From Microbulbifer sp. GL-2 (GTDB lineage Bacteria > Pseudomonadota > Gammaproteobacteria > Pseudomonadales > Cellvibrionaceae): a stretch of 64,000 bases of DNA. Below, in pieces: positions 45,593-54,367 of this stretch. The notes under the pieces are model-generated. The model saw only the letters and a list, made by a program, of their open reading frames with translations, was not told the DNA's origin and searched no databases. The translations under genes were made by a program, and so were the position numbers. The stretch covers positions 1,842,001-1,906,000 of the forward strand of contig NZ_AP019807.1 in assembly GCF_007183175.1 (NCBI RefSeq), in the 5' to 3' direction. How positions within the stretch are numbered: position 1 is the first letter of the stretch; the number at the start of each line of letters is the position of its first letter.

Positions 45593-47101
45593 ATGTCAGC
45601 GCAAAATAATATCCCCGAAAACCTGCAGGAATGGCAGGCCCTGGCGGCTTCACTGAAAATTGAGGGGCGTGCCTTTATCAACGGCAGCTATGTCGATGCC
45701 CTCTCCGGTGAAAAACGCGCTACGAATAACCCTGCCAACGGTGAAGAGCTGGCCCAGATTGCCAGCTGTGGGCCTGAGGATGCCGACTTGGCAGTTCGAG
45801 TTGCACGCGAGACTTTTGAGTCTGGCATTTGGTCAAAAATGCCGCCAATGCAGCGTAAGAAAATCATGGTGCGCTTCGCCGATCTGATTGAAGAACATTT
45901 GCTGGAAATTGCCCTGCTGGAGAGCCTTGATGCAGGCAAACCCATCGGCGATACCATGGCCGTAGATGTGCCCGGTGCGGCTACTACCATTCGTTGGAGT
46001 GGTGAGGCTATCGACAAGATTTACGACGAGGTAGCCCCTACAGGTCCTGGTGAACTGGGATTGGTGACCCGGATGCCCCTGGGGGTGGTGGCGGCGATTG
46101 TGCCCTGGAATTTCCCCCTGTCCACCACCGCCTGGAAGCTGGGCCCGGCGCTGGCTACCGGTAACAGTGTGATTTTGAAGCCAGCTTCCAATACCCCGCT
46201 GACGGCGATCAAACTGGCTGGTCTGGCCAGGGAAGCAGGCCTTCCCGACGGCGTGCTGAATGTGTTGCCAGGGCCGGGCAGCAGCTTGGGTAAGGCGCTG
46301 GGTCTGCACATGGATATCGACTGCCTCACCTTTACCGGTTCTACCGAAGTGGGCAAGACCCTCACCGAATACTCGGGCCAGTCAAATCTGAAGCGCACTT
46401 TCCTCGAGCTGGGCGGAAAGAGCCCGAATATTGTCTTTGCCGATGCGGACCTGGATAAAGCCGCTAATGCCGCGGCGCTGGCTATTTTCTACAACCAGGG
46501 GGAAACCTGCACCGCCGGTTCACGCCTGCTGGTGGAAAAGAGTATTGCCGATGAGTTTATCCAAAAAGTGAGCAAGGCTGCTGAGCGCTTTAAGCCCGGC
46601 CATCCCCAGGACCCGAATACTGCAATGGGCGCCCTGATCGATCGCAGCCAGTTTGATACTGTCGAGTTCTATGTGGCGAAGGGCCTGGAGCAGGGCGCAC
46701 AGCTGGTTTGTGGTGGCAAACCTGTGGATGAAGTGGCTGGCGGCTACTATTACGAGCCCACCGTATTTCGTGGTGTGACCGGTGATATGACTATTGCCCG
46801 CGAGGAAATTTTCGGCCCGGTATTGTCCGTTATTGAGTTCGACAGTGAGGAGGAGGCACTCGCTATTGCTAACGATTCCATCTATGGCCTCGCTGCGGGT
46901 ATCTGGACCAACAACCTGGGGCGTGCCCACCGCATGGCCCGGGATATTTATGCGGGCTCGGTATGGGTGAACAACTATTTTGGCGGCGATATTACTGTGC
47001 CGTTTGGTGGCTTCAAGCAGTCTGGCAATGGCCGTGACAAGTCCCTGCACGCCCTGGATAAGTACTGTGAACTAAAATCCACCTGGATTGATCTTGGCTA
47101 A
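45593..47101 (+). CDS. Aldehyde dehydrogenase, PuuC-like
   Basis: This 502-residue NAD(P)-dependent aldehyde dehydrogenase has a complete family signature: VPWNFPLSTTAWKLGPALA, FTGSTEVGKTL, catalytic Glu272 in LELGGKSPN and nucleophile Cys306 in NQGETCTAGSR, ending in the FGGFKQSGNGRDKS loop. The overall pattern resembles gamma-glutamyl-gamma-aminobutyraldehyde or related aminoaldehyde dehydrogenases of polyamine breakdown. A succinate-semialdehyde dehydrogenase 15.8 kb away would complete such a path. It has its own terminator. Confidence 0.93.
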   Translation: MSAQNNIPENLQEWQALAASLKIEGRAFINGSYVDALSGEKRATNNPANGEELAQIASCGPEDADLAVRVARETFESGIWSKMPPMQRKKIMVRFADLIEEHLLEIALLESLDAGKPIGDTMAVDVPGAATTIRWSGEAIDKIYDEVAPTGPGELGLVTRMPLGVVAAIVPWNFPLSTTAWKLGPALATGNSVILKPASNTPLTAIKLAGLAREAGLPDGVLNVLPGPGSSLGKALGLHMDIDCLTFTGSTEVGKTLTEYSGQSNLKRTFLELGGKSPNIVFADADLDKAANAAALAIFYNQGETCTAGSRLLVEKSIADEFIQKVSKAAERFKPGHPQDPNTAMGALIDRSQFDTVEFYVAKGLEQGAQLVCGGKPVDEVAGGYYYEPTVFRGVTGDMTIAREEIFGPVLSVIEFDSEEEALAIANDSIYGLAAGIWTNNLGRAHRMARDIYAGSVWVNNYFGGDITVPFGGFKQSGNGRDKSLHALDKYCELKSTWIDLG

Positions 47102-47125
47102 GCCTTCCATTAGCACAGGTTTCAT

Positions 47126-47154
47126 AAAGGGCCACATATCGTGGCCCTTTTATT
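47126..47154 (+). terminator. Intrinsic terminator of the PuuC-like gene
   Basis: A ten-bp stem AAAGGGCCAC / GTGGCCCTTT, loop ATATC, followed by TATTTT. Confidence 0.9.
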
Positions 47155-47324
47155 TTGCTTTCCCACTCGACTCGCTGCACATATCCAATCTCGCAATTGT
47201 CAAATCTGGCGTGAATTATCTAGTCAGCTATACCTAAGTTATCGCCCTTTTCAAAAGGCTTTGGCGACATGCTCAGTTGTGCGGGCCGGTGCCCGTTTGG
47301 TTAATTGCATGTGGGAGTAACGCA

Positions 47325-47723
47325 TTGAGAAAAGTCTGCTTGTTTATCGTTTTTCTGGCTATTAGCGGATTGACACATTTACGGGCAGCGGACGCCCCAC
47401 TGGCTGGAGAGGTTGCGGGCCTAATCAGTATTGAGCGGGTATATGCGAGCCAGACACGCTCCACGTCGGCGCGAACTCGCACCAACGATTGGGTACAGTT
47501 GTTTGTCAGGCATGGCGATGCAGTGGAAAAGGGTCAGCGTCTGGCGGTCTACAGAAACGCCAGAGGTAGGACGGTGCTCGAGTATATAGCCAGTCGTTCC
47601 GGCCGGGTCCTGGTAAATGGCCAGGCAGCACTCAACTCCCTGGGATCGGTGTTGGAAATCATTACTGTGCCTCATGAAGAATACTGTAATGTGGAGAATT
47701 GCTCTGCCGGCAACGGAGAATAG
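47325..47723 (+). CDS. Small secreted protein with biotinyl/lipoyl-like barrel
   Basis: The frame is open from 47277 (TTG), but the TTG at 47325 has a GGGAG box seven bases upstream and gives a clean signal peptide (RKVCLFIVFLAISGLTHLRA). The mature protein of about 110 residues reads like a barrel-sandwich hybrid: WVQLFVRHGDAVEKGQRL, then EYIASRSGRVLVNGQAA and a final strand LEIITV. There is no biotinylated or lipoylated Lys in the usual place. It resembles the hairpin domain of efflux adaptor proteins. The family is not identified. Confidence 0.65.
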   Translation: MRKVCLFIVFLAISGLTHLRAADAPLAGEVAGLISIERVYASQTRSTSARTRTNDWVQLFVRHGDAVEKGQRLAVYRNARGRTVLEYIASRSGRVLVNGQAALNSLGSVLEIITVPHEEYCNVENCSAGNGE

Positions 47724-47795
47724 CTGTTTGCCCGCATTTGGCCCAGTCACTCGATGGGGTTACTCTGGGGGTCGTTATAGCGGCCCTCTATTGTT

Positions 47796-48119
47796 ATGAA
47801 ATTAATTTATACCCATGAAAACCGCCTGTTGGTGGAGCTGGCCAAAAGTCGACTTGAAGTGGCTGGTATTTCGGTAAAGCTGAAAAATGAATTCGCCCAA
47901 GGAGCCTCTGGTGAACTGGCACCAAATCAGGCCTGGCCGGAGTTATGGTTGGAACGGGAGCGCGATTATGAGCGTGCCTGCCAGTTACTGCAGGATGCTG
48001 AAGCAGAACAAACCAGCTGGCCATGCCCAAAGTGTGGCGAGGAGAACGGCGCGGCGTTCGATTATTGTTGGCAGTGTGGCAAAGCGCGACCGGTAACGAG
48101 TCATCACCAGGAAGGTTAG
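47796..48119 (+). CDS. DUF2007-like protein with C-terminal zinc ribbon
   Basis: The 107-residue protein combines an N-terminal DUF2007-like domain (MKLIYTHENRLLVELAKSRLEVAGISV, a putative signal-transducing fold) with a C-terminal zinc ribbon (CPKCGEENGAAFDYCWQCG). This architecture is common in proteobacteria. The function is unknown. The ribosome site is poor, so expression may depend on upstream translation. Confidence 0.78.
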   Translation: MKLIYTHENRLLVELAKSRLEVAGISVKLKNEFAQGASGELAPNQAWPELWLERERDYERACQLLQDAEAEQTSWPCPKCGEENGAAFDYCWQCGKARPVTSHHQEG

Positions 48120-48127
48120 GTGAAGCG

Positions 48128-48220
48128 ATGAATTCGCCAGGGCAAATACAGGTCCATATTGCTATGAATGACTTGAGGTGCGCGGTTAACTTCTATAGTG
48201 CTGCATTTGACTTGCCCTAA
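48128..48220 (+). pseudogene. Truncated VOC-protein remnant
   Basis: A 30-codon frame begins at an ATG eight bases after the DUF2007 stop. It reads like the first beta-alpha unit of a VOC protein (IQVHIAMNDLRCAVNFYSAA) and then stops at TAA. No continuation of the domain was found downstream. It is probably the 5' stump of a deleted gene. Confidence 0.45.
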
Positions 48221-48383
48221 GGGTGTTAGCTTAGTGAGGACGCACTGAAAAAGATGCGGGCTTATGCATCAATTTACCTGCTACTCAAGGAAGGGTGATG
48301 CAGGCTCACAGGTACCCAACCTGATTCGTCCATGAGAAACCCACTTTGATAGAGAAACTGTTTCTGTAGACAAGGGGAAGCTT

Positions 48384-48770
48384 ATGAGTGATCAACCTCA
48401 CGGTGTTTCTATTGGCTTGGAGCAGGACGGTAATCATTTTTTTCTGACCCTGCGTGCCCGTGGAAAGCTGACCCACGAAGATTACCAAACTATGGTGCCT
48501 ATGCTCACTTCAGCCCTTGAGGGAATTGAGCACCCGAAAATTGACTGCTTAATGGATGCCAGTGAACTACAGGGTTGGGAGCCTCGCGCTGCCTGGGATG
48601 ATTTTAAACTGGGCATGTCACACGGCCGACAGTTCAATCGCATTGCTGTTATCTCCGATAAGCGCTGGATGAAAGTTGCCGGCAAGGTGGGTAGTTGGTT
48701 TATTGGAGGAGAGTACCGGGTTTTTGAAAATGAAGCTGATGCGATGGCCTGGCTGCGCAAGGAGAATTAG
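48384..48770 (+). CDS. SpoIIAA-like/STAS-domain protein
   Basis: The 128-residue cytoplasmic protein matches the SpoIIAA-like (DUF3478) family: HFFLTLRARGKLTHEDYQTMVP, then IDCLMDASELQGWEPRAAWDDFKLG and RIAVISDKRWMKVAGKVG, ending AMAWLRKE. Such proteins may bind lipids or act in regulation; the function is unknown. A strong AAGGGGAAG box precedes ATG 48384. Confidence 0.87.
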   Translation: MSDQPHGVSIGLEQDGNHFFLTLRARGKLTHEDYQTMVPMLTSALEGIEHPKIDCLMDASELQGWEPRAAWDDFKLGMSHGRQFNRIAVISDKRWMKVAGKVGSWFIGGEYRVFENEADAMAWLRKEN

Positions 48771-48873
48771 AATAATCTGCGCTATTGTGCAGAGTGATCT
48801 TCATACAGTTAAAGCTGTACAGTTTCAACTGCTCGTAGTTTAACAACAATAATCACAGAGAAGGAACAGCTTC

Positions 48874-49635
48874 ATGTTCGAGTGGGTAGTCAACCCGGAG
48901 GCCTGGATTGCGCTGGCTACGCTGGCGGCGTTGGAAATAGTGCTGGGAATCGACAATATTATTTTTATTTCCATCCTTGTGGGGCGTCTGCCGCCCAAAC
49001 AGAGGGAGCTTGCACGATTTATTGGCTTGACGCTGGCCATGGTGACTCGCCTTGCACTGTTGTTTTCCATCGTCTGGATTATGGGGCTGGTAGACCCCCT
49101 GTTTAGCGTATTTGATATGGAGATATCCGGGCGCGATATCATTCTGGTTGGGGGTGGATTATTTCTGATTGGCAAGGCAACCCATGAAATTCACAATAGC
49201 CTGGAGGGGCCTGAAACCGATGCCTCAACTTTGGGCACTGCCGGTTTTGGCATGGTTCTGGTGCAGATCGCTATTCTCGATATTGTTTTCTCACTCGACT
49301 CGGTAATTACCGCCGTCGGGCTGGTGGATGAAATTTCCATTATGGCAATTGCCATTGTTTTGGCGGTGATTGTAATGCTGATTGCTGCCAAGCCGATTGG
49401 GGATTTTGTAGATCGCCATCCCACAGTGAAAATACTGGCGTTGGCTTTCCTGATCATGGTGGGGCTTACCCTGGTAGTGGAAGGGTTTGATGTGCATGTG
49501 CCTAAGGGTTATATCTATTTCGCTATGGCCTTCTCTATGGCGGTTGAGATGCTCAACCTGCGTCTCAGGGGCAATAAAGAGCGGCAGACGCCGCCTGTTA
49601 AACTACACCAATCCCTGCGCGAAGATGGCCAGTGA
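48874..49635 (+). CDS. TerC-family integral membrane protein
   Basis: The 253-residue protein has about seven transmembrane helices and TerC hallmarks: LEIVLGIDNIIFISILVGRLP with the metal-ligand Asp, and ILDIVFSLDSVITAVGL in the second half. TerC/YgdQ-type proteins are linked to tellurite resistance and manganese export. There is no C-terminal CBS pair as in longer relatives. It has its own terminator. Confidence 0.92.
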   Translation: MFEWVVNPEAWIALATLAALEIVLGIDNIIFISILVGRLPPKQRELARFIGLTLAMVTRLALLFSIVWIMGLVDPLFSVFDMEISGRDIILVGGGLFLIGKATHEIHNSLEGPETDASTLGTAGFGMVLVQIAILDIVFSLDSVITAVGLVDEISIMAIAIVLAVIVMLIAAKPIGDFVDRHPTVKILALAFLIMVGLTLVVEGFDVHVPKGYIYFAMAFSMAVEMLNLRLRGNKERQTPPVKLHQSLREDGQ

Positions 49636-49668
49636 TAGTGATTTGGAACCGATAATTCGGAGTGATCG

Positions 49669-49700
49669 TAAAAGGGGGGTGAAAGAGTTTGCCCCTTTTA
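49669..49700 (+). terminator. Intrinsic terminator of the TerC gene
   Basis: Stem TAAAAGGGG / CCCCTTTTA with a 14-base loop, 33 bp after the stop; ACTTCATTTT follows. Confidence 0.7.
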
Positions 49701-49733
49701 ACTTCATTTTGAGTGGATCAATAACGATGTGAA

Positions 49734-50108
49734 TTAAGGCGTGTTTTTCCTTATCTTCAGTATCAGGTATGTCAATCCCAGCGCAAGGGTTGCAGCTGCG
49801 AGACCTAGAAGCTCTCCTGCACTGACTTTATCCAGGTCAAGAATGATAAATTTACGTGCGAGTGCCAGTATGGCAATCAACACAACAACGGTGGTCTGGA
49901 TGATACTTTGTTGTCGAGTGACCACATATTGCAGGGTACGGCTGAACTCCAGTGCGATAAGAAGTGTAATAATTTCGCCAAAGATAGTCTGGAATACTTT
50001 GTGATCCAAAGGGTCCTTCATTCCAATCACTAACATGCTGTAGACCGAATATGCCAGTCGGCTGATAGCTACAATTACGATAACAATAATAATAAATGTC
50101 AGAATCAA
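49734..50108 (-). CDS. PsiE-like membrane protein, start uncertain
   Basis: Four hydrophobic segments and the phrase FGEIITLLIALEFSRTLQYVV are typical of the phosphate-starvation-inducible PsiE family. The first possible conventional start is TTG 50108, giving 124 residues. However, the same frame upstream (50109-50153) encodes HSYYHKFESLIALIL, which looks like the natural N-terminus of the family, with no ATG/GTG before the stop at 50156-50154. An ATG in another frame at 50152-50150 suggests a frameshift or a non-standard start. Confidence 0.7.
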   Translation of the reverse strand: MILTFIIIVIVIVAISRLAYSVYSMLVIGMKDPLDHKVFQTIFGEIITLLIALEFSRTLQYVVTRQQSIIQTTVVVLIAILALARKFIILDLDKVSAGELLGLAAATLALGLTYLILKIRKNTP

Positions 50109-50224
50109 GGCAATCAGGCTTTCAAACTTGTGATAATAACTGTGTATTGCATGTTATGAGCGAATAGGCTTTTGATCGGAGTCACTCATGCCTGGATCTC
50201 ACTATCATTTTCAATGACGGTCTA

Positions 50225-50857
50225 TTATTCCATTCCGATGATGACTTCATTTTTCATCAGGGAAATAACCTTGCTACTCATTGGCATTAATCTGTGCAGG
50301 ATCACCGGAACTTCATAGGAGGTGCCTACCCCGAGTTTGGCACTACTGTGGGGCATGATAGTGACATCATACTTTGTCCAGATAGAAACCGGTTCTGTCG
50401 CCTCCAGCATATGAATACTCTGGTTTAATCCGCGTAGGAATTCGCTGCCAACACGCAACTGCTTACCGCCCTTGTAGGGTAGAAAGTTGGCCCAATAACT
50501 GCCGTGGTGAGGAGATGCGATAGAAATAAACTTGTGTACCCTGCCAATACCATTCATCGACTGTAAATAGTAACGTGCCACGATGCCTCCCATACTGAAT
50601 CCCACCAAAGTACAGGTCGCCCCTTTTCCCACTAGCTTTTCCATTTTCGCCATTAACTGCGAGGAAAGGTATTCCATGCCGTGCCAGCCGGAGTTGTAAC
50701 GCAGATGAATATAATGGGTGTCAAATCCAGCTGCGGCCAAAGCACGCTGCATCCGCAATAGAGAAGTGCCGCGATCAAAAATTCCCGGAATCAGTAGAAC
50801 AGTGTGACTTTTTGGATTCATTGTGTAACGTAGGAGCGATTTTCCGGAGTGGTCCAC
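50225..50857 (-). CDS. Lipase-like alpha/beta hydrolase
   Basis: The 210-residue protein starts at GTG 50857 or ATG 50821. The ATG, twelve residues later, gives MNPKSHTVLLIPGIFDRG and is equally likely. It contains an oxyanion strand VLLIPGIFD, the nucleophile elbow VGFSMGGIVARYYL and a short C-terminal half, as in small triacylglycerol lipase/PGAP1-like proteins. There is no signal peptide. It lies upstream of an esterase pseudogene on the opposite reading order of events; no operon is evident. Confidence 0.82.
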   Translation of the reverse strand: MDHSGKSLLRYTMNPKSHTVLLIPGIFDRGTSLLRMQRALAAAGFDTHYIHLRYNSGWHGMEYLSSQLMAKMEKLVGKGATCTLVGFSMGGIVARYYLQSMNGIGRVHKFISIASPHHGSYWANFLPYKGGKQLRVGSEFLRGLNQSIHMLEATEPVSIWTKYDVTIMPHSSAKLGVGTSYEVPVILHRLMPMSSKVISLMKNEVIIGME

Positions 50858-50981
50858 AGAGCTTAGATGTTGGTAATTGGGTTTTGGACTGCGTCTGTTA
50901 CTGAGTGTAGTTGGACTAGGCGTGGGGCGACCAAATATGCCATAAGAAGCTACTTGATCTACCCGATAGAAGAGGTGAAAA

Positions 50982-51915
50982 TTATTGATCAGCGTTTAGT
51001 TTTTCTACACCCAATAGGAAAACTAAAACCTGATCCAGCCTTGTATTCCAAGACTTCTCGTCATGAGCATGCCCTATAAATACTCTGGTTTGCCAATTGC
51101 TGTCGTCATAACCCCGCTCCCACATAATCCTATCTACAGCCACTTGCATGGACGGATAAAAGCGATCCAGTGTCTCCGTGCCATGATCAAAATAAAATTG
51201 GTGTTTCCCGGGCTCAGGTAGATTCTCCTGCAAGTATTTACGAATAGCCTCTGCGACAGGTAATGTATCCTTGGGATCGATGCCCGGCCAGTGGGTGGAA
51301 ATTGCTGCTGCTGCGGAGAATACTTGTGGATATTCCAATACCGCATACAGGGAAATGAGCCCTCCCATGCTGGAGCCGGCGATAAAAGCGTCGTTGGCCT
51401 CGCGGCTAACTTTATAGTGTTGCTCTACATAGGGTTTTACCCGCTTGACCAGGAATTCCAGGTATTGATCGCCACGTAGCTCAGCTCGATTAAATGGGTG
51501 ATTCATCTTGCGTGCTGAATCCGGCATTAGGTCCCAAGCCTTCTGTGGGAAATAATCGCCCATGGCGACCATCACCACTGTTATGCACTGCAACCACAAT
51601 AAAGGGGCGAATGAGCCCCTCGGAAATCAGCCGGGAAGCCACTTCATCAACGCCCCATTCCTGTCCATTCCATGTGGTACGGCTATCAAATAGCATCTGT
51701 CCGTCATGCATATACAGGACAGCGTAGGGTGCCTGATTAGGATAGTTATCTGGAAGCTATACCTGCACAGGGCGATCTGCAATACCTTCATATGAAGCGG
51801 CAGGTAAGGTCTCCAGGATACCGGAGGCTAGCTGTGTTTGTGCGAAGGTTTTAGAGAAAGGTGTAACACCTAGATAGCAAAGAAGAGCGATTAAAAAACG
51901 TAAACTAAGAAACAT
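50982..51915 (-). pseudogene. Secreted esterase (esterase D-like), inactivated by nonsense and frameshift
   Basis: The gene begins at ATG 51915 after GGTGGAG and encodes a signal peptide (LRFLIALLCYLGVTPF...FAQ). At 51759-51757 an in-frame TAG stands where the family has Trp (VQV-stop-LPDNYP; VWLP expected). The frame continues through YMHDGQMLFD and FIVVAVHNSG until about 51561-51559. There one extra G in GGG shifts the frame, and the rest (GDYFPQKAWDLMPDSA, nucleophile AGSSMGG, C-terminal histidine FIGHAHDEKSW) is in another frame. Two independent lesions make a sequencing error unlikely. Intact relatives are periplasmic or secreted esterases of the esterase D/enterochelin esterase fold. 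Confidence 0.82.
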
Positions 51916-52017
51916 ATTCTCCACCTGTTCTAATTCATTGATATAAAAATCAACTCTACGGAAAACCAGGTGGGCTTGGCTCATCCCCTTGGGGGTATGA
52001 GCCAAAGCTGGATAGCC

Positions 52018-52863
52018 TTACAGATAGTCGTTTACGTCCCAGGCTTCGCGCTGAAGATCAGTGGCCAAGAAGGACTTTATAACTGCCGTATGACCTTGTC
52101 CAGCAATAGCAATCACTTTTGTTCCTGGCTGGGCATAGGTTTGAATATTGGCATACATGCGAAAATTTCTATGCCACCAACTGACGGACGCATCTGCCCC
52201 CGAAAAACCCTCACCAGAACCAATATCATTTACCATAAGATATAGATTCATATTTTTTTTGTCTCTCTCAACAGAGTTATCAATCTGGAGTAATTTCCTT
52301 AAGGGTAGCATTTTGTGTTGCTTGCTAGCTAATTTTCCAAAACCTTCTACCTCGGCATCGAATATTTTCTTTCTTTCAGGTGTATTGCTACTCATATAGT
52401 CCATGAGTTCAGATCCATTCCAGTGAACCTGCTGCTCATCAATGCAAATGACTTTATTCAGCTTAGCTTTAGCCGCAATACGAAAACCCAGCTGTTGGGA
52501 CTCATTGACCTCGAGTTTGTGTTTCCCATTTAGATAAGATTGGAACTTTCTATCTATTTTGTCCTGAATACCAGGGTCACACTCCAGCATTATATGGGTG
52601 GGAGACTCACTTGCGAGTTTATCAGTTAACTGTTCCAGATAGGCTTGATTATCCGGTGTTAGCACATTGGTAACATTTAGTTTTACTGAATCCCGGCCAG
52701 GGTTTGCAAAATGAAAGGTACCGAATAACATTACCTGAGCTGGCGTCACTTCCGGGCTGGTAAATACTTCTTTTTCCACAGCCCAGCTTGCAGAGCAAGA
52801 AGCTAAGACGATGATACTGCCAAAGAGTTTGTGTAGCTTTCCCATTTTTATCTTATTTTCCAT
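52018..52863 (-). CDS. DUF5694 protein, copy 1
   Basis: The 281-residue protein has a Sec signal peptide (about residues 8-29, SCSASWA). Its domain contains VMLFGTFHFANPGRDSVK, MLECDPG, QQLGFRIAAKAKL and a terminal KVIAIAGQGHTAVIKSFL. This is the DUF5694 family, with a TraB/GumN-like metal-hydrolase flavour (HF...E...GH pattern). It is tandem with a close paralogue (52883-53710) across 19 bp, so the pair arose by duplication. The function is unknown. Confidence 0.8.
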   Translation of the reverse strand: MENKIKMGKLHKLFGSIIVLASCSASWAVEKEVFTSPEVTPAQVMLFGTFHFANPGRDSVKLNVTNVLTPDNQAYLEQLTDKLASESPTHIMLECDPGIQDKIDRKFQSYLNGKHKLEVNESQQLGFRIAAKAKLNKVICIDEQQVHWNGSELMDYMSSNTPERKKIFDAEVEGFGKLASKQHKMLPLRKLLQIDNSVERDKKNMNLYLMVNDIGSGEGFSGADASVSWWHRNFRMYANIQTYAQPGTKVIAIAGQGHTAVIKSFLATDLQREAWDVNDYL

Positions 52864-52882
52864 TTATTGGTATTAATAATTA

Positions 52883-53710
52883 TTACAAGTATTCATTAAC
52901 ATCCCAAGCATGACGACTTTTGTCAACTTCTAGCAGAGTCTTTAAAATTGCGGTATGACCCGATCCTCCAATAGCGATTACTTTGGTTCCTGGCTGAGCT
53001 TGTGCCTGTATATTGGCGTACATTCGAAAATTGCGGTGCCACCAGCTGGCTGCCGCATCGGCACCGATAAACTCCTGCCCCGCACCAATATCATTTTCCA
53101 TGATATAGAAATTCATGTTATCCCGCTCTTCAGAGGGATTATTGTTGAGTCGGAGTAATTGACTTAAAGATAAAGTATTGTGAAGTTGAGAAGTGTCTTG
53201 GCCTGATTTTTTGATTAATTGATCATGTGCCTTTTTCCTTTCTGGAGTGTTTTTATCCATAAAATCTCTAAGCTCAGCACCTTTCCAGTGGACATTTCTT
53301 TCATCATAACAGATTACACCTTGTAACCCCGCCTTTGCGGCTATGCGAAAACCGAGTTGCTGGTTCTCATTGACATTGAGTTTGTAATTTCCATTTGTAT
53401 AGGAGCTAAATTGGCGATCAATTATTTTCTGTCGCTTTGGAGGGCACTCTATCAGTACGTGAGTGGGGTTTTCGTTTGCCAGTTTACTGGTAAGTTTCTC
53501 CAGATAGTCCTGGTTCTTTGGTGTCAGCACATTAATTACTTCTGACTTTACTGAGTCCAGCCCAGGATTGTGAAAATGAAAAACCCCAAATAGCATTACT
53601 TGGGCAGGTTGTATTTCCTGATCATGTGTTATTTGTTTTTCATGGGCATAGCTTAAAGAATTGATAACTAGGACAAGTGTGCTAGTTAAGATGGTGGTAA
53701 TTTTTCTCAT
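52883..53710 (-). CDS. DUF5694 protein, copy 2
   Basis: The 275-residue paralogue of the neighbouring gene shares the order VMLFGVFHFHNPGLDSVK, LIECPPK, QQLGFRIAAKAGL and KVIAIGGSGHTAILKTLL. A signal peptide covers residues 1-22. It is transcribed first of the pair. Copy 1 and copy 2 differ throughout, so the duplication is not recent. A secreted metal-dependent hydrolase is the best guess from motif layout. Confidence 0.8.
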   Translation of the reverse strand: MRKITTILTSTLVLVINSLSYAHEKQITHDQEIQPAQVMLFGVFHFHNPGLDSVKSEVINVLTPKNQDYLEKLTSKLANENPTHVLIECPPKRQKIIDRQFSSYTNGNYKLNVNENQQLGFRIAAKAGLQGVICYDERNVHWKGAELRDFMDKNTPERKKAHDQLIKKSGQDTSQLHNTLSLSQLLRLNNNPSEERDNMNFYIMENDIGAGQEFIGADAAASWWHRNFRMYANIQAQAQPGTKVIAIGGSGHTAILKTLLEVDKSRHAWDVNEYL

Positions 53711-53905
53711 TGTTATACTCCTTGTATCGATCTAATTGAATGACGACTACCATTCAATGTAAGACGCTGGAGTATCACAAATAGATGCAGCAAAAATTTT
53801 CTTTTGCTGCTTTTTAACTTTAATATCTGGTACAACTATTCCAGGTTTTGCTTTGATGGCTAGCCAGATCAGGCTTCACTATTAGTAATGTTATCTCCTG
53901 CAGCA

Positions 53906-54367
53906 CTAAGTGCTACCACGCATTCTTGAGACTGTGGCCTCTGCATTTTTCATTCTTGCGGCCTGGGCAACTTCTGTAATCACAATAGTTTTACCAATTG
54001 GGGATAGAGATATACCGGCAAGCTTCAGGTGCTGGATAGCAAAGGGAATGCCTATGATGGTGACAAAACAGGCAACAGCATGCAACAAGTGGCCAATGGC
54101 CAGCCAAAGCCCTGCGACCAGGAACCATATCACATTGCCCACCAGGCCCAAGCCGCTGGTGCCGATATCCTCAGCCAAAGTCAGCTCTTTTCTGGATATT
54201 GCTTCACGGCCAAAAGGAAAGAATGAGAATTTACCCATCACAAAGCAGGCTCTTCCCCAGGGAATACCTATAATGCTGATAAAAGCGATAAGAGCAAAAA
54301 ACCACCAGCAAAGCCCCATTATGAAGCCACCCAAAATAAACCAAAGAAAATTCCCCAGAGTTCTCAT
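53906..54367 (-). CDS. yccF: YccF-family inner-membrane protein
   Basis: The 153-residue protein contains two YccF (DUF307) repeats, each with the Gly-Ile-Pro signature (ISIIGIPWGRACFVMGKFSFFPFGR and VTIIGIPFAIQHLKLAGISLSPIGK). It has about four transmembrane helices. The function of YccF is unknown. It is monocistronic, followed by a small 3' gap to the DUF5694 pair. Confidence 0.9.
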   Translation of the reverse strand: MRTLGNFLWFILGGFIMGLCWWFFALIAFISIIGIPWGRACFVMGKFSFFPFGREAISRKELTLAEDIGTSGLGLVGNVIWFLVAGLWLAIGHLLHAVACFVTIIGIPFAIQHLKLAGISLSPIGKTIVITEVAQAARMKNAEATVSRMRGST

